Notes under the pieces: model-generated
The model's input: only the letters and a program-made list of their open reading frames with translations
Databases searched by the model: none
Told to the model about the DNA's origin: nothing
DNA from: Candidatus Palauibacter polyketidifaciens
GTDB taxonomy: Bacteria; Gemmatimonadota; Gemmatimonadetes; Palauibacterales; Palauibacteraceae
Assembly (NCBI RefSeq): GCF_947581785.1
Contig: NZ_CANPVO010000033.1
Coordinates: 1-64,000 of the forward strand
Reading direction: 5' to 3'
DNA: 64,000 nt
Position numbers and translations under genes: made by a program
In this document: positions 41,563 through 50,511 of the stretch, piece after piece
Layout of the letters: every line of letters starts with the position of its first letter
How positions within the stretch are numbered: position 1 is the stretch's first letter

Positions 41563-42149
41563 TAGGGATTGCTGCCGGCGGCGTGGTCGGTGACGTCCTG
41601 CACGTCGACGATCTCCGGCGCCGCGTCCCGAATCATCTGCTTGATCCCCTGCGTGAGCGTCACCGAGGCCATGCCGCAGCCCTGGCAGCCGCCGCCCATC
41701 GTCACGTAGACGACGTTTTCGCGGATGTCGACGAGGCGCACCGTCCCGCCGTGCGATGCCACCCCCGGGTTGATCTGCTCGTCGATGACGCGGCGCACGC
41801 GGTCGACGAGAGGTCCATCCAATGGCTTGGCTCCGAGCGGCTGGATGTTGGGGTTGCTGAAGTGGAAGCCCGAACCCTGGAGCGACTCCACCCAGTCGAT
41901 GCGGGTTCCGGACAGGATGTCCGCGCTCTTCGAATCGACGACGACCTCGAAGCCGGGGGCATCGAACGACTGGTCCTCCGCTTCCCGCTCGAAGGGTTCG
42001 ATGAGCGCCATCTCGTATTCCGGCGCGATGGGGCTCGCGTTCTGAACGCTGACGCGTACCGCGAGACCTTCCGCCGGGTCCTCGCTGATGAATGATCGGA
42101 TCCGCTCGCTGGCGGCGTCGGTGAATGTCAAAAGATCCTTGTCGGACAC
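41553..42149 (-). CDS. NfuA-like iron-sulfur carrier protein
   Basis: 198 residues from GTG 42149 (AGGAGA upstream). The N-terminal half is a degenerate A-type (HesB/IscA-like) domain (LTFTDAASERIRSFISEDP, VVVDSKSADILSGTRIDWVES, GFHFSNPN). The C-terminal half is a NifU-type domain with the cluster-binding CQGC motif in GGGCQGCGMASVTLTQGIKQMI. This two-domain build matches NfuA, which accepts Fe-S clusters and delivers them to client enzymes. The A-type half lacks the cysteines of true IscA, as in E. coli NfuA. It is last in a fur-pyrE-nfu run (11 bp after pyrE), pointing to shared transcription with a metal-responsive regulator. Confidence 0.88.
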   Translation of the reverse strand: MSDKDLLTFTDAASERIRSFISEDPAEGLAVRVSVQNASPIAPEYEMALIEPFEREAEDQSFDAPGFEVVVDSKSADILSGTRIDWVESLQGSGFHFSNPNIQPLGAKPLDGPLVDRVRRVIDEQINPGVASHGGTVRLVDIRENVVYVTMGGGCQGCGMASVTLTQGIKQMIRDAAPEIVDVQDVTDHAAGSNPYYA

Positions 42150-42160
42150 GTCTCTCTCTC

Positions 42161-42727
42161 CTAGGCGCTGGCGGCCACCGCCGCCCTGAGATCGCTCGCC
42201 GTATAGAGTACCATTGTTCGCAGCCCCGCCCCCTCGAGCGTGGCTCTTCCCCCCTCTTCGCGGTCGACGAGGCCGAGTACGCCGAGCACCTCGCCGCGGG
42301 CGCGATTCACCGCCTCGACAGCCTGAAAGGCGGAGCCACCGGTCGTGATGACGTCCTCGACGACGACGACCCGGGCGCCGGGCTCGAAGCAGCCCTCGAT
42401 CAACTGTCCCTTGCCGTGTCGCTTGGCCTGCTTGCGCACCGAGAACGCGTGAATCGGGTCCCCCGCGCGCCAACTGGCGGCGGCAATCGCGTAGGCCAGC
42501 GGATCCGCGCCCATCGTGAGGCCGCCGACCGCATCCGGCCGAAATCCGGCGTCCCGGATGGCCGCGAGTCCGACCTCGCCCATCAACACCTGCCCGTGCG
42601 CGTGCATGGTCGAGGTCCGGCAGTCGATGTAGTAGTCGCTCCGGGCGCCGGAGGCGAGCACGAAGTCCCCGAGCCGGAACGAGCGCTCGGCGAGCAGGTT
42701 CAGAAGTCTCGAATGGGCGGAACTCAG
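42161..42727 (-). CDS. pyrE: Orotate phosphoribosyltransferase
   Basis: 188 residues using CTG 42727 as start: AGGAGG lies five bases upstream, and the resulting N-terminus LSSAHSRLLNLLAERSFRLGDF is needed for the fold. The first standard start (GTG 42661) would cut into FVLASGARSDYYID, the conserved first strand. Converts orotate and PRPP to orotidine 5'-monophosphate in pyrimidine synthesis; cytoplasmic. The PRPP loop is VVVVEDVITTGGSAF with the catalytic loop region FSVRKQAKRHG nearby. The upstream fur stop TAG overlaps the ribosome-binding site. Confidence 0.92.
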   Translation of the reverse strand: MSSAHSRLLNLLAERSFRLGDFVLASGARSDYYIDCRTSTMHAHGQVLMGEVGLAAIRDAGFRPDAVGGLTMGADPLAYAIAAASWRAGDPIHAFSVRKQAKRHGKGQLIEGCFEPGARVVVVEDVITTGGSAFQAVEAVNRARGEVLGVLGLVDREEGGRATLEGAGLRTMVLYTASDLRAAVAASA

Positions 42728-42736
42728 CGGAGCCTC

Positions 42737-43237
42737 CTAGCTGACCTGGCGAATCGCCTGACCGGATTCGGCGTCGCAGCGGGCACAGAGCCCGTACAGC
42801 TTGAGTTGACGTGTCAGTATATGGAAACCGAATTGCCGGGCGACCTCCGTCTGCAGCCGGTTGAGTTCGTCCCGCTGGAACCGGACGACGTCTCCACACG
42901 CCGTGCAGATCAGGTGGTCCTGCTGCGCCCGGCCCACCTTGGCCTCGTATCGCTTGAAACCCTCGTCGAAGTCGTGCTCGGTGGCGAGGCCGACGCGAAC
43001 CAGGAGGCTCAGCGTCCGGTAGACCGTCGCCTTCCCCGCGCGTTCGCCGTCGTCGCGCAGGCGTTCCACGATCTCGTCCGCCGACAAGCGCTGCCCGGAC
43101 TCGAACAGTACGCGGGAGATCGCTTCCCGCTGATGGGTGACGGGCAGATGATGCTCCTGCAGCGCGGCCCGGAAGAGGCCGAGCATCACGGCGGCGCAGC
43201 CGAGAGGCGGTCGGGGGGTAAGGGTGTTAGTAGTCAT
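42737..43237 (-). CDS. Fur-family metal-responsive transcription regulator
   Basis: 166 residues from ATG 43237. It has the winged-helix domain (LPVTHQREAISRVLFESGQRLSADEIVERL, KATVYRTLSLLVRVGLA) and the dimerisation/metal domain (DHLICTACGDVVRFQRDELNRLQ, LKLYGLCARCDAES). Two CxxC pairs (CTAC, CARC) fit the structural zinc site of Fur, PerR and Zur. The usual histidine run before HLIC is replaced by RAQQD, so the sensory site differs from E. coli Fur and the metal cannot be assigned. A palindrome at 43242-43259 lies against its start, suggesting autoregulation. pyrE follows ten bases later. Confidence 0.9.
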   Translation of the reverse strand: MTTNTLTPRPPLGCAAVMLGLFRAALQEHHLPVTHQREAISRVLFESGQRLSADEIVERLRDDGERAGKATVYRTLSLLVRVGLATEHDFDEGFKRYEAKVGRAQQDHLICTACGDVVRFQRDELNRLQTEVARQFGFHILTRQLKLYGLCARCDAESGQAIRQVS

Positions 43238-43241
43238 GGTG

Positions 43242-43259
43242 TTCTCAACGCGATGAGAA
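43242..43259. promoter_or_regulatory. 18-bp palindrome before the fur-family gene
   Basis: TTCTCAACGCGATGAGAA has matching arms TTCTCA/TGAGAA around an ACGCGA centre with one mismatched pair. It ends four bases before ATG 43237 and leaves no room for a normal ribosome-binding site other than GAGAA itself. It is a likely operator for the adjacent regulator; it does not match the classic Fur box. Confidence 0.5.
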
Positions 43260-43273
43260 GATAAGCGCCCTCG

Positions 43274-44008
43274 TCACGCCTGCAACCGGCGCGCCTCGAA
43301 GTCGTCCACGACCTGCCGCAACAGGCGATCGACGGGGGAGGCCGGCCGGGGCGTGAGGAATCGGTCCGAAAAGCGATTCAGGGCCACGCGGAGAGCGGTG
43401 AACGTCTTTGCGGCGTCGCGATAGCAGCCATCGAGTTGCTGGCGGCGGGCGAAAGGGGCGTCGGCGGCCAGCGAGAAGCCGGTTTGACCCATCGCCTCGT
43501 AGTAACCGAGGTCGGGTCCCGCCTTCCGTCGCTCCCGGGTGGAAATCGAATCCGGGAAGAGGCCCGACAGCCAGAGCGCGAAGTTGCCGAGATGCGCGCT
43601 GAGCAGAAAGCCGCGGCGACCGTCCGATTCGGCGATCTCGGCCACCAGGTCGACGAGATAGCGGTACTCGCAGTCGTCGTACTCGGTGATCCGGTGGGCT
43701 CGCGCCTCCCTCGCGAAGTGGAGGAAGATCGAGGTCACGTAGTCGGCCATGAGGCGGGATTCGACGCCGCCCTCGAGCAGGCTGTGACGCAGCGCCACGT
43801 AGGAGAAGAGGGCCAGCGGGAGCGCCGAAAGCCCCGGTTCGGCGGTGAGCGCGCCGGGTGCCTTCGGGTGATCGAGCAGCGCGTCGATCCCGCGCTCCGC
43901 GACGAGCGTCTCGAGGCGGGTCCGGTCCTCGCCCCCGCGGGCGAGCATGTAGACGAGTCGGGCCGCGTCGTCCCGTCCGAAGGAAGCTCTGACATCCGGA
44001 AGAATCAT
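43274..44008 (-). CDS. Conserved-looking hypothetical protein, cytoplasmic
   Basis: 244 residues from ATG 44008 (GGGGAG upstream). No signal peptide or membrane segment. The sequence is mainly helical: ARLVYMLARGGEDRTRLETLVAERG, LFSYVALRHSLLEGGVESRLMADYVTSIFLHF, YDDCEYRYLVDLVAEI, LLSAHLGNFALWLSGLFPD and a C-terminal QVVDDFEARRLQA. I do not recognise the family. It is 36 bp upstream of fur on the same strand and divergent from the DUF192 gene, so it may head the fur-pyrE-nfu transcript, although the palindrome between them suggests that fur also has its own promoter. Confidence 0.65.
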   Translation of the reverse strand: MILPDVRASFGRDDAARLVYMLARGGEDRTRLETLVAERGIDALLDHPKAPGALTAEPGLSALPLALFSYVALRHSLLEGGVESRLMADYVTSIFLHFAREARAHRITEYDDCEYRYLVDLVAEIAESDGRRGFLLSAHLGNFALWLSGLFPDSISTRERRKAGPDLGYYEAMGQTGFSLAADAPFARRQQLDGCYRDAAKTFTALRVALNRFSDRFLTPRPASPVDRLLRQVVDDFEARRLQA

Positions 44009-44139
44009 GCCGCTCCCCCTTCCCGTGGTCCCCTCGCGTCGGCCCCCGCCACCTCGTTCCATACCCCAACCTCGTCTGCTAGTTTTCTTTCCGGGAGGAG
44101 TGGCCGCAACGGAGTCGACCCGGATGACAACGATCTGAC

Positions 44140-44652
44140 ATGCTGAGAAAACAATTGAGAGAGCGCGGATTCGTGCTGCTGGCGGCGCTTGCGGCCGTTT
44201 TGGCTGCGTGCGGCTCGGCGGACGCGGACGTTCGCGGCACCGACGTTGGGGCGAATGGCGAGCAGGCCGCCGAGACGGGAACGGGTGCCGTCGCCCAGGC
44301 CGTGGAACTCGTCCCGCTCCGGGTGGGCGGGATCGCGATCCAGGTCGAGATCGCCGACGATGCCGACGAGCGCCAGCGCGGGCTGATGTTCCGGGAGTCG
44401 CTCGCGGAGAACCAGGGGATGCTGTTCGTCTACCCCGAGCAGCGCATCCTTGGGTTCTGGATGAGGAACACGCTCATCCCCCTCGACATCGCGTACATCG
44501 ACCGCGAAGGCCGGATCGTCGACATCCAGCAGATGGAGCCGCAGACCACGGAAACCCACGACTCGGCCGCGCCCGCCATGTACGCGCTGGAGATGAACCA
44601 GGGGTGGTTCGAGGCCAACGGGATCCGCATCGGCGACCTCATCGAGTTCTAG
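44140..44652 (+). CDS. DUF192 lipoprotein
   Basis: 170 residues from ATG 44140. A lipoprotein signal ends at AVLAACG (Cys24), followed by a linker and a DUF192 domain: VEIADDADERQRGLMFRESLAENQGMLFVYPEQRILGFWMRNTLIPLDIAYIDREGRIVDIQQM, ending ALEMNQGWFEANGIRIGDLIEF. The domain is widespread and small, and its function is unknown. The fumarase start is 55 bp downstream on the same strand, but a link is not implied. Confidence 0.85.
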   Translation: MLRKQLRERGFVLLAALAAVLAACGSADADVRGTDVGANGEQAAETGTGAVAQAVELVPLRVGGIAIQVEIADDADERQRGLMFRESLAENQGMLFVYPEQRILGFWMRNTLIPLDIAYIDREGRIVDIQQMEPQTTETHDSAAPAMYALEMNQGWFEANGIRIGDLIEF

Positions 44653-44705
44653 GCACGCGCAGCGCGCAATCCGGAGAACCCACGACCCACCCACGGACGA
44701 CCCAC

Positions 44706-44741
44706 GCATGGATCATCGCACAGGCATGGATCATCGCATAG
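44706..44741 (+). repeat. 18-bp tandem duplication carrying two start codons
   Basis: Units 44706-44723 and 44724-44741 (gcatggatcatcgca plus cag or tag) differ at one base. Each carries an in-frame ATG for fumC, so the duplication created a second possible start six codons upstream of the ancestral one. Confidence 0.7.
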
Positions 44742-46114
44742 AGAAGGACTCCATGGGGGAGATGGCGATCCCCTCCGACAGGCTCTATGGAGCGCAGACG
44801 GAGCGGGCCCGCCAGAACTTCCCCATCTCCGACCTCCGCTTCGGACGCCGCTTCATCGAGGCGCTCGGCGCGATCAAGCTGGCGGCCTCCCGCGTGAACC
44901 GGGAACTGGGACTCCTCGATCCCGAACTCGGCGAAGCGGTCGAGCGGGCGGCCGGCGAGGCCATGACCGGGGAACTGGATTCCCACTTCGTGCTGGACAT
45001 CTTCCAGACCGGGTCCGGCACGTCGACGAACATGAACGCGAACGAAGTCATCGCGAACCGCGCCATTCAGCTGCTGGGCGGCGTCGTGGGTTCGCGCAGC
45101 CCCGTCCACCCCAACGATCACGTCAACCTGGGGCAGTCGTCGAACGATGTGATCCCCACCGCCACCCACGTCTCGGGACTCGTCGCGATCGAGCGCGAGC
45201 TTCTGCCCGCGCTGGAGCGGCTGCGCGCGGCGCTCGCGGAGAAGGCGGAGGAGTTCGATCACATCGCCAAGGCGGGGCGCACGCACCTGCAGGACGCGAC
45301 GCCCGTCCGGTTGGGACAGGAGTTCGGGGGCTACGCCAGCCAGGTGAGGCACGGGATCCGGCGCGTCGAGGCCGTGCGTCCCGCGCTCGCCGAACTCGCC
45401 ATCGGAGGGACGGCGGTGGGAACCGGCATCAACACGCCGGCGGACTTCGGCGCGCGGATGTCGGCGGCGCTGAGCGAGATCCTCGGGGTCGGGTTCGTGG
45501 AGGCGTCCAACCACTTCGAGGCGCAGTCGGCGCGCGACGCGGTAGTCGAGGCGAGCGGGGCGCTGCGAACCGTCGCCGTGAGCCTGACCAAGATCGCGAA
45601 CGATCTGCGGTGGCTGTCATCCGGCCCACGCACGGGGCTGGGCGAGATCAACCTGCCCGCGGTGCAGCCGGGCTCGTCGATCATGCCGGGCAAGGTCAAC
45701 CCGGTGATGGCGGAATCGGTGCTCCAGGTCTGCGCGCAGGTCATTGGCAACGACGCCGCGATCGTCGTGGGCGGGCAGTCGGGGAACCTCGAACTCAACG
45801 TCATGATCCCCGTGATGGCCCATAACCTGCTCGAGAGCGTCCGGATTCTCTCCACCGCGAGCGTCGAGTTCGCCGAACGCTGCGTCCGCGGGATCACGGC
45901 GAACGAAGAGCGCTGCCTCCGGAACGCGGAATCCACCGCGGCGCTCGCCACCGCGCTCGCGCCCGTCATCGGGTACGACAAGGCGGCCGAACTCGCCAAG
46001 CTCAGCCTCGCGGAAGACCGCACGCTGAAGGAACTCGTCCTGGAGCAGGGGCTCGTCGCCCCGGCGGAACTCGACCGAATCCTCGATTTCCGCGCGATGA
46101 CCGAGCCCGGCTGA
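44708..46114 (+). CDS. fumC: Class II fumarate hydratase
   Basis: 468 residues from ATG 44708, or 462 from ATG 44726; the latter gives MDHRIEKDSMGEM, closest to the usual N-terminus. Interconverts fumarate and malate in the citric acid cycle; a homotetramer free of Fe-S. Signatures: TGSGTSTNMNANEVIANRA, HPNDHVNLGQSSNDVIPTA, KAGRTHLQDATPVRLGQEFGGY, and the superfamily loop GSSIMPGKVNPVMAES carrying the catalytic serine. The C-terminus IGYDKAAELAKLSLAEDRTLKEL is complete. Neither start has a strong ribosome-binding site. Confidence 0.95.
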   Translation: MDHRTGMDHRIEKDSMGEMAIPSDRLYGAQTERARQNFPISDLRFGRRFIEALGAIKLAASRVNRELGLLDPELGEAVERAAGEAMTGELDSHFVLDIFQTGSGTSTNMNANEVIANRAIQLLGGVVGSRSPVHPNDHVNLGQSSNDVIPTATHVSGLVAIERELLPALERLRAALAEKAEEFDHIAKAGRTHLQDATPVRLGQEFGGYASQVRHGIRRVEAVRPALAELAIGGTAVGTGINTPADFGARMSAALSEILGVGFVEASNHFEAQSARDAVVEASGALRTVAVSLTKIANDLRWLSSGPRTGLGEINLPAVQPGSSIMPGKVNPVMAESVLQVCAQVIGNDAAIVVGGQSGNLELNVMIPVMAHNLLESVRILSTASVEFAERCVRGITANEERCLRNAESTAALATALAPVIGYDKAAELAKLSLAEDRTLKELVLEQGLVAPAELDRILDFRAMTEPG

Positions 46115-46182
46115 CCCGACCCGGCCGTCGCCTCGTCGCCCCGGTGCGCCCGTTGCCCCGTCGCGCCCGTCGCCACGGCGCG

Positions 46183-47112
46183 CTATGGGATGGGGACCAG
46201 CGCCTCCGGAAGCAGTCGATTCACCGTGAGGCTGGAGAGCCGGAAGGCTTCCGCTCCGTCCGCGACCCGGCCGACCCAGTCTCCGCGTTCCTCGTCCTCC
46301 AGCAGGAGGATCGCGAGTTCGAGTCGCCGGCCGGTCACATCCGCGGACCCCTCCGAGAACACTTCGAACGATCCATCCGCGAGCGCGAAGTCGGCGGCCG
46401 CCTCTTCCTCCTCCGTGGGGAAGCCGGAGGCGGAGACGGAGGGCAGGATGGCGAGGAGCCTCTGCACGAGCGCCGAATCCGCCGGCGCGTCCCCCGCGAA
46501 CCACCCCTCGTCGCTCCGGCGCAGCACCGCCTCCCGGTCCCCGCGGCGCATGAGGATCTCGCGTACGCCGGCGGTGTCCACGGACGCGATCAGGCGCGGG
46601 CGCCACCCGTCGCGGTCCCGGTTCAGGTAGCCCCCGGCCGGACCGTCGAGCCGATAGACGACATCGTCGCCGGGGAGACGCACGAAGTAGCCTCCGGAGC
46701 GCGTGTCGCGGCCGCCGAGCTGGAACCGCCGCACGTCGCCGCCGGCCGTTCGCACTTCGACGTGCCGACCGCCCTCCGCGACGCCCAGGTTCGCGTGGTT
46801 CGACGGGTTGCGCGCGACGAGCTCGGACGAAGAGAGCTGCCCGATCACGTCCAGGAGGTCGCGGATCTTCGGTTCATCCGCCACGTATCCGTCGACCATC
46901 CACCCCGCGTCCGTCCGCTCCAGACGCACGGTGCCGGCATTCTCCGCGAGCACGATGTCCACGCCCGCGATGGAGTCCGTCACCACGAAGGAGAAGCCGT
47001 CCCCGACATCCAGCGTCCCTCCCTCGCCGCTGTCCCTGAAGAGCTGGGGCAGGTAGAGGAGGACGGCCACGCCGAGCACGACCGCGATGACCTTCAGCTG
47101 CCTCGCGTTCAT
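46183..47112 (-). CDS. DUF4340 protein of a GldA/GldG-type ABC operon
   Basis: 309 residues with an N-terminal signal anchor (LKVIAVVLGVAVLLYLPQL) and a DUF4340 region of repeated beta units (GVDIVLAENAGTVRLERTDAGWMVDGYVAD, IRDLLDVIGQLSSSELVARNPSNHANLGVAEGGRHVEV, FQLGGRDTRSGGYFVRLPGDDVVYRLDG). ATG 47112 overlaps the preceding stop (ATGA). DUF4340 genes very often follow gliding-type ABC permease/GldG genes, but their role is unknown; an extracytoplasmic partner of the transporter is likely. Confidence 0.85.
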   Translation of the reverse strand: MNARQLKVIAVVLGVAVLLYLPQLFRDSGEGGTLDVGDGFSFVVTDSIAGVDIVLAENAGTVRLERTDAGWMVDGYVADEPKIRDLLDVIGQLSSSELVARNPSNHANLGVAEGGRHVEVRTAGGDVRRFQLGGRDTRSGGYFVRLPGDDVVYRLDGPAGGYLNRDRDGWRPRLIASVDTAGVREILMRRGDREAVLRRSDEGWFAGDAPADSALVQRLLAILPSVSASGFPTEEEEAAADFALADGSFEVFSEGSADVTGRRLELAILLLEDEERGDWVGRVADGAEAFRLSSLTVNRLLPEALVPIP

Positions 47113-49360
47113 ATGAGCGCTCCCCCCTCCGTGAAGGAGCGCTGCTGCACCTGCCGCCTCCGCGCGAGCCGCAGCACGCCGACGAGTACGAAGAGCAGCG
47201 GGACTCCGGCCAGGTTCCCGTACCGGGTCAGATCCGGGAGCCACTCGTTGGGGAAGAGGAGGAGCGGCGGCGCGCGGTCCTTGGACCGGATGGAGATCAG
47301 CGCCTCGTCCTGGGCGAGCCAGTCGATCGCGTTCTGGAAGAAGATCATCCCGGCCAGCCCGGACATCGACTGCGAGAGCGTCTCGTCGTGGACCAGCGAC
47401 GAGGAACCCGCGAGGACGATGCGGCCACCGCCCGGCTGCGTGTAAGCCAGGGCGAGCGTCTCCATCACCACGTCTTCCTCCGAGATCCGTCCACCCGGCG
47501 CGATCAACGCCTCCCACTCCTGCATCGCATCGATCGAGAGCGGGGTCTGCAGTCGTCCGCCTACCTCCGAAGTCGTGAGAAGCGGCGTCACCAGGGTGCT
47601 GTCCTCCACCTCGACGAGGAGCGGGCTTCCGAACCGGATCGGCACGTTCGCCACGCCGTCCACGATCACGTGCTCGGAGGCTGGCTGGGCGAGCGCCCAT
47701 AGAGGATACGGTACGATGAGGGCGCCGCCCTGAGACGGCACCTGCACCTGTTCGTGGAGCGCCAGGTCGAAGGCCATCGACGGGACGATGCCGAGTCCTC
47801 GCGCCTGCAGCAGCGAATCGAGCGCCGGATCGAAGGTCGGGCCCGCGTAGAGCGCCTGCATGTCCGCCGTCACGCCCGACTTCAGGATGAAGAGGCTCCC
47901 GCCCTCGTCGACGAAGCGGCTCAGGATCTCGCCCGCCGCGGGCTCGAGCGGCGTCCGGCCGCCGGCGATCACGAGTATGTCGATCGAATCCGGCACCGCC
48001 GCGGTCGTCGAGTCGACGCGGAACTCCATCAGATCGTACTCCAGGGCGAGGCGGCCGCGGGCGAGCCGAAGCCCCGCGTCCAGACTCAGTTCGCCGTGTC
48101 CGGTCAGGATCCCGATGGCGGGACGTTCCGGGCGCGTGAGGGCGCGGATCATGGAGGCGAGACGGTATTCGAGGTCCGCCGTCTGCCGGATGAACGGGAT
48201 GATCTGGCTCTCGCCGGCGTACTGGACCGCGAGCGCGAAGTAGCGCTCCTGGTACGACACCTCGTCATCGGCCATGACCTGGAAGGGCACGGGGCGGATG
48301 CCGAGCAGCCCAGCCTCCTCCCCGGCGTCCGGATCCTCGTCGGGGTCGAGGCGCACGAGGTTCACGTTGGCGCCGCCGGTCGCGTCGAGATCCCGGAGGA
48401 GGTCGTCCACGTCCCGGCCCACGGCCGCAAGTTGCGCCGGCAGCTCCGCGGACTGGAAGAGCTTGAGCGTGACGAGGTCGTCCACGCCGCGCAGCAGGTC
48501 GGCCGTCGGCGGGGAGAGCGTGTAGACCTTGCCGGGCGTGAGGTCGAGCCGACCGCGCAACTGCGCGCCCGCCAGCGCGGCGAAGACCGCGATCCCGACC
48601 AGGCCGAGCACGCCCACCCGCAGCCGCCCGTACGACGGCCGTTCGCGGCTCAGGCGTTCGCGCATGACGGAGAAATACGTGAGCGAGAGGAACGCCGTCC
48701 CGAGCGCCGCGAAGTACAGGACGTCCCGCAGATCGATCACGCCTCGCGCCACGTTCGAGAAGTGCCCGAGCACGCCCAACCGCGTCGCCACCGCCGCGAG
48801 CGGGGCGGGGAGGGAGAGGGTGACTGTGGGAAGTCCGATGAGGTAGAGGGCGAAGCCGACCGTGACGCCGATAATGAACGCGGTCACCTGGTTTCTCGTG
48901 AGCGAGGAGGCCCACAGGCCGACTGCGATGAGCGCCGATATGAGGAACATCGATCCCAGGTACTGGGAGAAGACGACGCCCCACTGAAGGTCGGCGCCGA
49001 AGGTGAGGCCGAGCGGGATGCCCAGCGTCCCCGCCATCGCGATCAGCAGGAAGAAGAGGACGCCGAGGAACTTGCCGAGCAGGAACTCCACGACCTGGAT
49101 CGGCTGCGCGAGCACGAGTTCGAGCGTCCCCGCGTTCCGCTCCTCCGCGAACGACCGCATGCAGACGGCCGGAATGAAGAAGAGCAGGAGCCACGGAAGG
49201 AGCGACAGCATAGGCCGCAGCGACGCCTCGCCCAGGAGGTAGGCCTCCTGGAAGTAGAAATAGAAGTTGATCCCGAGGAAGATGACGAGGAGGATGTAGG
49301 CGGTCGCGTGGTCGAAGTAGCCCGCGAACTCCCGCTTCGCGACGGTGAGGATGCGGCCGA

Positions 49361-49364
<4 letters not shown>
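47109..49364 (-). CDS. Fused ABC permease and GldG-like protein
   Basis: 751 residues joining two usually separate functions. Residues about 1-250 are an ABC-2 type permease with six helices (YILLVIFLGINFYFYFQ, MLSLLPWLLLFFIPAVCMRSFAEERNAGTLELVLAQP), as in GldF. After a further helix (GVLGLVGIAVFAALAGAQL), residues about 280-700 are a GldG-type extracytoplasmic domain (LTPGKVYTLSPPTADLLRGVDDLVTLKLF, RPAIGILTGHGELSLDAG, IDILVIAGGRTPLEPAAGEILSRFVDEGGSLFILK). The protein ends with a last helix and a positively charged tail. ATG 49364 overlaps the ATPase stop. Despite the Gld name, such operons occur widely in non-gliding bacteria, and the substrate is unknown. Confidence 0.86.
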
Positions 49365-50383
<1,019 letters not shown>

Positions 50384-50511
50384 ACGAGTGGCATCGGATC
50401 CGGGTTGGATGTGTGCGACGGGGCGGAAAAGGTAGATCGGGTGCGGTGCGAGTCAAGCACCGCCGCGGGTCATCGCAGACAGGCCGGTGGCGCGGGTGTA
50501 GCTTCCCCGGC

